DNA of 64,000 nt from Entophlyctis helioformis (lineage: Eukaryota; Chytridiomycota; Chytridiomycetes; Chytridiales; Chytriomycetaceae). Numbering within the stretch: the first letter of the stretch is position 1; the number at the start of each line of letters is the position of its first letter. This document shows, one piece after another, positions 51,371-61,722 of the stretch. The position numbers and the translations under genes were made by a program. The DNA lies in assembly GCA_025526915.1 (NCBI GenBank), contig JAHLKH010000099.1, positions 1 through 64,000 on the forward strand, given 5' to 3'. The notes under the pieces are model-generated. The model saw only the letters and a program-made list of their open reading frames with translations. It was not told where the DNA came from and made no database searches.

Positions 51371-54300
51371 CTACTGGTCGACGCGCACAAGCTCGTCGCC
51401 CACACGCTCCATAAACTCTTGGAGCACGCCGCGCACCTCGAAGCGGTCGACGCTCATCATGCGGATCGCCAGACGAAAGTATCGCGGCAAGTGGCGGCGG
51501 AGCATGGCGGTCGGACGGGCCGGATCGGCCGGTGCGGCCGACACGGGCACAGAGCCTTGCGCCGAGACGGAGCCTTGCACAGACGCTTGCGCAGACACGG
51601 GGATGGGGACCAGCGGCGGCAGACCAGTGGACCGTCCCGACAGCCACCAGCCGTCAAACGTCAGCAGTTCCTTAAACACCACGACGACGACGGGCGACCA
51701 GAGGGCAATGTCGCGCGCGTTCTTTTGCGGGTCGGCCAGGAAGCCCACGTAGCGCTCGAGCAGGTCCATGGTCTCGGCGACCAGCGCTTCCACCACGGCC
51801 GTGCGGGGCAGCCCGGCAGCCGCGGCTTCTGCACCAACACCACCATCCGCAACGCCATCCGCAACGCCATCGCCATCGCCATCGCCAATCGTCTTGTACG
51901 CACCAAAGAGCAGCACGATATACGTCGAGAAGCTGACCGTCTCCTGCTTGACGAGGTTGGGCATCTGGCTCACCCAGCCGCGCTGGAAGATGGCGTGGCG
52001 GAGCTCCGTGAGGCTGTTGAACGACCGCGCCAGCGCGTAGCTCGTGTAGATGCACCGCAGCAGCCGCGCGCGGTCCGCGGCTCCCATGACGCCAATGGCA
52101 AAGCTCTTGGCCGGCTGGATCTGCCCGCCACCTCCTGCTGCTACTGCTGCTCCTTGGCCGTGGCCCTGCTCAGACGGCGAGGTGGGAGACCACGGGGCGA
52201 CGCGGGCGACACGTCCACTGCCCCCGACACGTCGGCCAGACAAAACTCGCGCACCGACTGCAGGAGCTCGAGGTGCGTCACGCACTTGATATCGTGTGCT
52301 CAAAGTCGAGGTCGTTGAGCGACAGCGGCTCGCCCACCTCGCGCGCCGCTGCCTTGGCGGCCGCCATGATCTCGGCCATGGGCACGATGCGCGACAGACA
52401 CGTCGGGTCGGCAGGCGGCTTGGATGTCGACGAACGACAACGACGACGACGATGGCGGGAGATCGCCGCCGTCCGTGGTTACCGCGTCCGACACGGCCGT
52501 CGTCGCCGACGCGCGCGGGGCAAAAGTGCAGTTGAGCAGCTCGACCGGCAGCGTGGCCCGGAACGCACCCTCGATCTTGTCAATCAGCCAGCTCCACGAC
52601 GCGTGCCGCGCAAGCTTGTGCACGTTGTTGAGGAGGAACTGCTGGAAACAGATCTGCGCCGTGGCCGCGAGCTTGTCGTCCTTTTTGCCCATGAGGAGCA
52701 GCATGCGGTCGAGCGAGTGCTGCAGAAACTCGAGGCCGGCCGGATCGACTGTGCGCCGGGTCTGCGTCACAGTCTCGCCCTCACCGCCGTCATCACCACC
52801 ATCACCACCCTCTGCAGCCACATGGCGTCCCTCGGTACCGTACACGAGCATGTCCAGGTGCAGCGAGAGCATATCGCCCAACAACCGCAGCCCCAGAATC
52901 AGCACAGCCGAGTTGGCCTCGCGCTGCGCCATCTCGTCGGCAGGGTCGCTCAGGTCCTCAAAGATGGGCGAGATGATGTTGCGGTGGATCGTTTTCCAGT
53001 ACGACGAGTCGAGCAGATGCCCCGACGACCGGAACGTCTCAAAGAGCGTCTCCATCGTGTGCGTGCGCACGAGGACGCCGTCCGACTCGATAATGACGCG
53101 CGAAAAGGCAGACAGGATCGGGAACCACGACAGGTAAAAGTGCTCCTCGGACACGCAGCCGTGGATCGTCAGGTACGGCTGCTGCGGCAGGTTGTTGATG
53201 CGCGGCGTGTGCGTGAACCCAACGCCGCCGCCATTGACGGCATGTCCGTGTGCGGCCGATGGAGTCGTCGCGGCCGGAGCCAGCAGGCGTGCCCGTCGGC
53301 GGATGCGCGCTGCTGCGTTTGGAGCGCGACTTGCCGCCCGCACCGCCTGCCAATGCCGATGCCGACACCGACGCCTCGTCCTTGGCGCGCTCCACCAACG
53401 ACTTGGTGCACGACTGCAGCATCTGGATGCTGCCCATGACGAGCTCGTCGTGCGCAGGGCCCTGGCCCTTGAGCAGCGCAAACTCGGCGAGGCACGATAC
53501 GAGATCGACAAACCCGCCCGTCGACACGACATCGTCAAAGTACAGTTTAAACACCATCTGCACCGTCGTAAACGAGGTTTTGGCCATGCGCTCGTCCGTC
53601 TGGGCGGCGCGCACGAGCACGACAAAGATGGATTTCCACCCGGAGCGGATGCTGCGCGCGCGGGCCGAGATCATCTGCGACAGCGAGCTGAGAATGAGCT
53701 CGCGGATGGCCGGCGAGGTGTTGTGCTTCATGATCCACTCGAAGCTCTTGAGGAACTCGTGCTGCGACGAAAAGTGGCCGAGCTCCTCGCGCTCGAGGAA
53801 CTTCATGCCGAGTTGGCGGAGCGAGTCGACGGCAAACGTGGCCACGTGCGCGCTCGGGTGGCACGCGACCGTGTTAAAGTGCGGCTGCAGGTTGCGCCAG
53901 ATCTGCGTCCACTCGAAACGGATGCGGTGCATGTTGTAGTAGGCAATCTCGACAATCTTTTGCAGCAGGTACATGCGCGGCGGGCCCGGAGTGGCCGACG
54001 TCATGGGCATGCCCTTGGCGTCGAGCCCGACTTCCTCGAGCGACACTTGGCAGACCGCCTTGAAAAAGTGGATAATGGCCGTCGCAGACAGCGACACGGA
54101 CTTTGCAAAGATGCGGTCAATGACAATCAGCGACGTCTGGCTCTGCAGCTCGGCAACGAGGCTCTCGAGGGCAGGCGAGATTTTGCGTGGGGTCTGGTCG
54201 ACGCGTCCGTTGGACCCGCTACCGCCACTGCCACTGCCGCTGCCGCTTCCGCTGTTCCACTGCCGCCGACGGTCACGGGCGATGCAACAAAGCCGCTGTT

Positions 54301-56933
54301 GGCGCCGCCGCCCATGCCGCTGGTGTCGTGGTGGATACGCTCCGAGCTCGAGCGAGCGTCCGAGCCGCGGCTGTCGCGGACATTGGGCGATCCGCCGGCC
54401 AAGCCGCCCGTGCCCAGCGTCGACGGATACTCGGCACCGCCGCGCGAGACAATCATCTGCATGCGCTCGAGCTGCGACACGGTCTTGATGATCTGCAGCC
54501 AGCTCGACTCCATGAGCTCGCCGTGGCTGACGGCCAGGCCCATGAGCGTCTTGATGGCCTTGACGTTCTTGGGCTTGATGTTGTAAAAGTTGCCCAGACT
54601 GGTGAGCTTGGCGAGCGAGCTCACAAACGCGTCGCGCTCCGTTTCGAGCTTGAACGTGCAGGCGAGGCGGATCGAGCCGGCAAAGCCGCGCAGACAGAGG
54701 TCCGACACCTTGGGCTCGGCCAGCGACGACAGCTTGCGGTGAAATCCACCGTGTCCGTGTCGTCGTCCAAGGCCGACTCAAAGAGCAGCGAAATGGTTGC
54801 CATGAGTGCCCACGAGGCCATGGAGAACATGGGCCGAGCGAGCTCGCGTCCCGCAGCGGTGCGGAAGGGAGCCACGACGCGGTTGGCCGTGCCCGCCTTC
54901 ATGAGCATCTGGCTCTTTTTCTGGATCATGGACACTCCTTTTTGTACATGTCCAGGCGCTGGCGGTCGTTGAGGTCGCCGGCACCCCAGCCCATGGACAT
55001 TTGCGCGAGCTTGCCGCCGGCGTGCTCCTCCTCCATGATGATCTCGTTGGTCGAGATCTCGTCAAAGATGCCGCCAAGGTACTCGTCGGGCAGATCGCCT
55101 TCGTCGTTGATGCCGCGGTTGTTCTTGATAAACGCCGACTTGTCCATGCGGTGCTTGATTTGGCTCGAGTGCTGGTCCGTGTTGAGCATAATGACGGAAA
55201 AGGCGAGCGTGTACGCGGTGTCGGCCTTTGCAAAGATGTCGGGGTTGCCCTCGCAGTAGCGGTCGGCAAACTTTTCCATGATGCGGTCAATCTTTTGGGC
55301 CTCGCCGGGCAGACGGAACAGCTGCAGGAAATAGCGCAGCGCCGAGACAAAGCCCATGCCGGCAAAGTCGATGGCGTCGACAAAGGCGTGCATGACCTTG
55401 ATGTTGCCGGCATCGCCGTCGCCGAGGTACTCGCCAATGGCAGGCTTGGCCAGTTCTGGCGTCGAGCGCAAAAAGTCTGCGATCGAGTCGGGCTCGGACG
55501 TGACAAAGCCCACCTCGATCAGGAACTTGACGCCGCGGTTGGGTTTCTGGTTGAAGAGGCGGACGGCACGGCGCAGCAGCTGCTTGCGCGACGCGGCCTG
55601 CTCAATGTCGTGCGGGTTGGTCTCGACACCGGACGCGCCAGACGAGGTGCTCTGGTCCATGGACACGGAATGGAGCGGGTTGCGCCCACGACCACGACGG
55701 GGTTGGCCGGGTTGGCGGGGTCGGCGTTTCGTGGCGAGACCGGCTTGCTGTCGATCCTGTGCCAGGCGTCCGTTCTGGCGAGCCGTCTGCAGCAATGGTG
55801 TCGAGTCCCGAGGTCGATTCGGACGCACGCAGGTCGCCAGCCTGGCCAATGAAGCTGTCGTTGAGGTTCTGCGACTGGCTCTGTGGCGGCGTTCCTTGCT
55901 GCTGCTGCTGCTGGGGAACGTCCTGGCTCCACGTGACAAGGGACTGAATGACAGCCACAAGGCCGCAGAGGCCGTCCAGCTTGAGAAGCCGCTCCTGCTC
56001 GCGCATGAGCTCGGCCTTGGAGTCCAAGCCCACGGCAAAGCCAACCATTGCAAACGAGCTGGATGCCGAGGATTTGGCGGGAGCCTCTGTGCGACCCTGG
56101 GTGATCTTGGTGCACGCATTCAGGATCTTTTCAAAGACGGAGCTCATGACGAGATCGCAGTCGTAGTTGACGTACAGATCCACCAGCGTCTGTCATGGGG
56201 CGAGCCGAGAGTGAGTCAGTGAGTCAGCAGCAGCAGCAGCAGCAGCAGTGGGAGCACAAAGGTAAAAGACAAGAGAGAGCCGCTCACCTGGGGGTTCTCG
56301 CAGATCTTGATCAGACCCTGCAAGACGATGCTCTTTTGCTTAAAGGTCGCATTGCCCATTTCGAGAATCTGCAGATAGACTGTCGACAGCAGGACCTCGA
56401 CCTCGACCTTGAGCTTCTCGCGGTAGTAGCGGATGACGAGCAGAAAGATGGACAGGGACAGCTCAAACAGGACGGGGTTGGTGCTGAGGGCGTTGCGGGA
56501 TATGCTCAGACACAGGCTGTCACGGACGAGGCGGACGTAGAGATCGTCCGAGCGCAGGGTGGGGCCGGCGTTGTTGAGGACCGAGAGGATGAGGTCCATG
56601 GCCAGGATGCGGGATTTGACAGACATGGGCGACGGCTCGTCGGTCAGGGTGGCGCTTGGGGCCGCCAGCGCAGCCGGGTTGAAGGTTGTGGACTGGTTCT
56701 GGGCATCCGACTGCGAGTGCATGGACATGTAGCACAGGAAGCGCAGGACGAGGAACACGTCCTTTCTGAGCAGCTGGTTGTAAAAGGACACTGACGGATT
56801 GTACGGGTTGGAGCCTGTCGACGGCAGATGGTCAGTTGGAGAGTGGCGGCCATGCAAGCGCACGGCCTGGCTTGGGTGGGTTGGGTGAGCGAGAGCACGT
56901 AGAGCACGTAGAGTACCTAGCGTACCTTCTGAT

Positions 56934-56966
<33 letters not shown>

Positions 56967-58428
56967 AGCCGAGGGATGGCTGTCAAGCGCGTCTGCCGCC
57001 GTGTTTCCAACGGGCAGGGAGGACGGCGAGTCGCTGTCCAGATCGAGCCCGGCCTCGAGCGGCTCGACATCAGCGTCCATGTCCAAGGGGGACGAGGGGA
57101 CCTGGCGAGGGACAGAGGATGAGGGCGGCTGCTGCAGAGAAGGCGTCGAAGCGGCCAAGTCTGCAGCAGACGAGGATCGCGGCAGAGCGGCACTGGGGGC
57201 AGCATCGGCAGCAGAACCAGCAGCAGCAGGACCAGCAGCAGCATCACCCGACTCGAGGGCCTTTGACAGGAGCGAGGCAGAGCGCTCCATCTTGGAGAAG
57301 ACGAGGTTGATCATCTGGGTGAGCGATGCTCTGGCGGTGACGTCGTTTGCAGAGTTCTTTTGGGCGGCGGCGTGGATGGCGAAGCAGACCTGGAGCACAC
57401 GCACGAGGGAGCGCTCGTGGACCTCGCAGGCGGCCGAGGTGACGGCAGTCAGGAGCACCTTGAGGACCTGCAGCTGCATGGCGTCTTCGGCGGGGCCGGC
57501 GTGCAGGCTGCTGGCCGAGGCGATGACGGTGGCGATGATGTCGTCGATGAGGAGGGGCGACTGGATGCGGTGGTGGTGGTGGTTTGCACCAGTGGCAGCA
57601 GTGGCGTGCAGAGAGTCCTGCGCAGCGGCATGAGTAGGAGCAGTTGTGGATGAAGGGTCTGGAGCAGCGGCAGGCGAAGCAGGCGACAGGGGCGACAGGG
57701 GCGGCCGTGCAGGATCTGCCGAGGATGGAGCAGAGGCAGAGGCAGAGGCAGAAGCGTCTGCAGGGCCATCGGGACGCAAGAGGGCCGAGATGGAGAAGCG
57801 GCGGCCAAAGAGCGAGGCGAGGAGGGCGGACTGGGCGGCGGGATCGTCCGAGGAGGCGGCGTCTGGCGCAGTGGTGGTTGCTGTCGTGGTGGTTGCCGTA
57901 GTGGTGGCTGACGAGGGATCTGCGGAAGGCGACGGCAACGAAGAGGGCGACGAGCCGCGCAGCAGGTCGTGGGCAATGAGCTTCTGGAGGGCGTTGAGGG
58001 CCGACTCGCGCACTCTGACGGGGCGGGCCGGGTGCAGGGCGAGCTTGAACGGCAGCCAGAAGCGGTCGGCTCTGCGGGAGGGTCAGAGAGGGGGTCAGAG
58101 GATAGGGGGTCAGATAAGGAGGGTCAGACAGATACAGCGACACCACAGGCAAGGCAGAGTGGCACTGGTAGACACCACAACACAGGCCAGACACCACAGC
58201 ACAGACAGAGTGACAATCGACGCACGGGGCTCGGTCCGGGTCGGTGCCGGCGGCCGCCAGCGACTGGCGCAGGAGAGCCAGCTGGGCGAGGGCCTCTTGG
58301 GTGGCGTCGAGCAGCGGGTCTGTGGGGGGAGCAGGGGCAGTGCCCGGCAGCAGCTGCAGGCGCGAGGGCGGAGGGGCGGCTGCGGCCGAGGCGTCTGCGA
58401 GCAGGCGCTCGAGGCAAGGCAGGAGCAT
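51371..58428 (-). CDS. SEC7: SEC7/BIG-family Arf guanine-nucleotide exchange factor (many one-base frameshifts)
   Basis: It starts at 58428 (MLLPCLERLLADAS). Exon 1 is 58428-58226, exon 2 is 58071-56926, exon 3 is 56814-56288, and a long last exon runs from 56189 to 51371. The domain order is that of large Arf-GEFs. A DCB region (RVRESALNALQKLIAHDLL, SPLLIDDIIATVIASA) is followed by HUS (YVNYDCDLVMSSVFEK, PNAWK-like PYNPSVSFYNQLL). The Sec7 domain follows: RGVKFLIEVGFV, LGDGDAGNIKVMHAFVDAID, FLQLFRLPGEAQKIDRIMEK with the catalytic Glu finger, and FSVIMLNTDQHS. HDS regions include MFSMASWALMATIS, VDSLRQLGMKFLEREELGHF and MEFMERV-like QEFMERVGDELVRV. It activates Arf at the trans-Golgi. Frame changes occur near 56950, 55700-55760, 54935, 54740, 54255, 53230-53330, 52400 and 52160-52300; most fit missing bases. 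Confidence 0.85.
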
Positions 58429-58542
58429 TTGGAGTTGGAGTCGAGAGTTGAGTGGTTTGCGCGCGACCGTGCAAGTGGATCTTGCAAGTGGACAGGCGTC
58501 GTGTGGACCGAGAGACGACAGAGTGAGTCGAGCCTGTGGTTG

Positions 58543-58630
<88 letters not shown>

Positions 58631-58788
58631 GTTGTGGCTGGCCTCTTGGCCTCTTGGCCTCTTGGCCTCTTGGCCTCTTGGACTGGCTGACCCGTGGACT
58701 GGACAGACACCCTTGGCTGGACTCTCTCTGACATCTGGACACTCTCGACTGGACATCTGGACACACACTCTCTCTCTCTCCGACGCAC
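58429..58788. promoter_or_regulatory. Bidirectional promoter between SEC7 and the SAMHD1-like gene, with microsatellites
   Basis: This is a 360-bp divergent spacer. It holds a (TTGC)n tract of about 86 bp (58543-58628), five copies of the 9-mer TGGCCTCTT (58639-58682), and a CT-rich block (58770-58780) just before the SAMHD1-like start. On the minus strand the tetranucleotide gives spurious KQAS repeats. Confidence 0.6.
58543..58628 (+). repeat. (TTGC)n tetranucleotide microsatellite
   Basis: About 21 perfect TTGC units lie midway between the two divergent start codons. Confidence 0.9.
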
Positions 58789-61448
58789 ATGATGCTCGAC
58801 TCGCCTGGCCCGACTCTGGCACCCGCCCCGCCCTGCCCCACAAAGGTCTTTAACGATCCCGTCCACGGCCACATTGAGCTCGACGACGTGTGCGTGCAGG
58901 TCATGGACACGCCGCAGTTCCAGCGCCTGCGCTCGCTCAAGCAGATGGGCGTCTCGTGCTTTGTCTTTCCCGGTGTGTCCATGTGTGTCTGCTTCATGTG
59001 CTTCATGTCTATCCGGTGACAGCCGAGCACCCTGTCCTGCCCTCGAGGATCTGCCCTTCTGGTCTCTCTGGTCTCTCTGGTCACTCTGGTCCCTCTGTCC
59101 CTCTGCTCTCTTATGAGAGGCTATGCCTCTCTACTGACAGGCTGTCGCCTGTCTCACTCTCTCTCTCTCTCTAATGGCAGGCTATCGCCTGTCTCACTCT
59201 CTTCTCTCTTGCGAGAGGCTGTCGCCTCTCTAATGACAGGCTATCGCCTGTCTCACTCTCTCTTGCGAGAGGCTGTCGCCTCTCTAATGGCAGGCTGTCG
59301 CCTGCTCTCTAATGACAGGCGAAGCCTGTCTACTGCGATGCTGCCGCATCTCTCTCCTATGACAGGCTATCGCCTGTCTCTCTCTCTTCTCTCTTGTGAG
59401 AGGCTGCCGCCTCTCTCTCCCATGACAGGCGAAGCCTGTCTACTGCGATGCTGCCGCATCTCTCTCCTATGACAGGCTGCGCCTGTCCGCCCCTTTCGGA
59501 CATGTCGCACATGACTAACATCCAACAAGGCGCCACTCACACGCGCTTCGAACACTCGCTCGGCGTCTGCCACCTCGCCGGCGAGCTCATCGACCACCTG
59601 CGCAAGCGCCAGCCAGAGCTCGCCATCTCAGACAACGACGCAAAGTGCGTCCGCATCGCCGCCCTCTGCCACGACCTCGGCCACGGCCCCTTTTCCCATC
59701 TCTTTGACAATGGCTTCCTCAAGGCCGTCGTCCCCGGCTCCCTCTGGCAGCACGAGCAGGGCTCAGAGGACATGCTCGACTATCTCGTTGCCGACAATCC
59801 AGTCGACATTTCCCCCTCCGAGGTGCGCCTTTGCGCCTTTGTGCACTGGTGCACTGGTGCACTCTCTCATTCACCGACTACCCCACTCTCTCACCCCCAC
59901 ACAGCTCCGCTTCATCAAGGATCTCATCCACGGTGAGCCGCGCAGCGACTACCCCCAGGCTCGCAAACTCTACCTCTTTGACATTGTCGCAAACAAGCGC
60001 AACTCGGTCGACGTCGACAAGTTTGACTACATCCAGCGCGACTGTCTGCACATGGGCCTCAAGCTGTCCCTCGACGCCGGCAGACTCATCAAGTTTGCCC
60101 GCGTCATTGACAACCAGATCTGCTACCACCAAAAGGAGGCCATGAACCTGTGCGAGGTGTGTCTTGTGCTCTCTGCTCTCTGGCCACCCCGTCTGACTCC
60201 CCCATCTGACCACCCGTCCGTTCTCATCCTCCACAGCTGTTCCACACTCGCTATTCCCTCTTCAAGCGCGTCTACACCCACAAGGTCTCAACCGCCATCG
60301 AGTACATGGTCACCGACGCCCTCATCTTGGCAAACGACCATCTCAACATCGCCGGTCGCATCAACAGCATGCCCACCTACGTGCACCTCACCGATCTGGT
60401 GCTCAACGAAATCGAGTGCTCCACCGCCCCCGCCCTCGAACCCGCCCGCAGCATCATTCTTCGTCTCCGCAGACGCGACCTGTACCGCCTTGCAGACCAG
60501 GTCATCCTGCCCGTCGACCTGCACGACTACATTGACGACACCGTCATCTCGGCTGAAATCATTGCCAAGTACCAGGACGAGCCCCCCGGCTCAAAGCTGC
60601 ACTTTACAAAGGACGAGCTCATTGTCCAGCGCCTCGTCCTGTCCTTTGCCATGAAGGACAAGCACCCGCTCGACACCATCCGCTTCTACCGCAAGTACAA
60701 CAACGTCGACTCGTTCCTCATCCCAAAGGACCAGATCTCCGAGTTCATCCCAAACAAGTGCGAGGAGGTCGTCATCCGCATCTACTCCAAGGACTACGAC
60801 AAGACGCCCGCCATGCAAAAGGCCTTTCGTCACCTGCTGGCCGAGCTCAACCATACCCTCGAGTTGGACTCGGGCCTCCGTGGCACCGAGGAAGAGCTGG
60901 CTCCAACCCGCAGCAACTCCATCAGCCAAGCCAGCATCACAGACAACGAGGACAGCGATGATCAGGACCACGACATCCACAACGGACACGAACCGTCTTC
61001 CAAGATGCAGGCCACCTTCGATGCGGCTGGATCGCCTGCTGGAAGGTCGGCCGTCTCGGCGCGGTCAACACTGGCCCACTCTTCCAATGACCCCCAGTCC
61101 CAGGTGGTCACCAGCCGCTTTGCAACAGCAACGCCGACAGCCGACAGCCCAAACAACCCGTTCCTCGTCCGGCCCGCCAGTCTGGAGCAGGCGCGACCAG
61201 CGTCAAAGCCCCGTGCCTCACTCCCACCTCCGCGGTCTTTGCGGTCTTCCACATCCCAGCAGCACGACCCCAAGCCGGCCCAGTCGCAGTCGCAGTCTGC
61301 AAGGACGACGCGGGATCGGGCCCAAACAGCGACATCACCAAAGCGCATTGTCGAGAATGTGGCGCTCTCGCTACCAGACGACTTGTCGCTGCACGAAAGC
61401 CCCAACAAGCGCCAACGGCTCTCCAACCGGCGAAAGTCGGGCATCTGA
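58789..61448 (+). CDS. SAMHD1-like HD-domain phosphohydrolase
   Basis: Exons 58789-58972, 59530-59822, 59905-60156 and 60237-61448 give 646 residues in phase. The start region reads [15 protein letters not shown], as in dNTP triphosphohydrolases of the SAMHD1 group. The metal site is formed by His in [11 protein letters not shown], the HD pair in [13 protein letters not shown], and Asp in [10 protein letters not shown]. Further family features are [28 protein letters not shown] and [16 protein letters not shown]. The C-terminal 230 residues are disordered with a basic end ([13 protein letters not shown]), perhaps a nuclear signal. SAMHD1 hydrolyses dNTPs to nucleosides. Intron 1 (58973-59529, GTGTGT...AAG) is 557 bp and consists largely of a hairpin array. 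The other introns are 82 and 80 bp. Confidence 0.92.
59115..59487 (+). repeat. Array of about 14 small covarying hairpins inside an intron
   Basis: This is a regular succession of short perfect inverted repeats with 3-4 nt loops, separated by TCT-rich spacers. Stem types are GACAGGC/GCCTGTC, GAGAGGC/GCCTCTC, GGCAGGC/GCCTGTC or GCCTGCT, and GATGC/GCATC; loops are TATC, TGTC, TGCC, TGC, TAT or GAA. Where a base in one arm changes, the partner usually changes with it. Two composite units (GACAGGCGAAGCCTGTC next to GATGCTGCCGCATC) are duplicated. The whole array lies inside intron 1 of the SAMHD1-like gene. Confidence 0.8.
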
Positions 61449-61722
61449 TCGATCACGTCCATCTGTCTGGTTCGCTCATTTGCTCCTTTGCTCTCTCTCT
61501 CTCTCCTTCACACCATTTTCTTGCACTAGCTCATCCATCCCATCCCATTCATTCATCATGCTGTCTCTTTCTGTGCAACACAATAGAACACCTTGGCTAC
61601 ATGAAAATGCCCCCAAAATTGCTCATCGTTATTCAAAAACACCAAAACGACGCGTTCGCCTTTCAACGCGATCGTCATTCTCAATTCAACACCGGCAGAC
61701 ACACACCATACCGCCCTACCCC

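Noticed and set aside
53192..54586. 464-codon plus-strand frame inside SEC7
   Set aside because: Antisense shadow; the minus strand encodes conserved HDS-type helices.
58110..59084. Minus-strand frame with (KQAS)n repeats
   Set aside because: Translation of the TTGC microsatellite between divergent genes; not a protein.
59115..59487. CRISPR array interpretation of the hairpin repeats
   Set aside because: Repeats are short palindromes of several types with irregular tiny spacers, inside a spliced eukaryotic intron; no cas genes.
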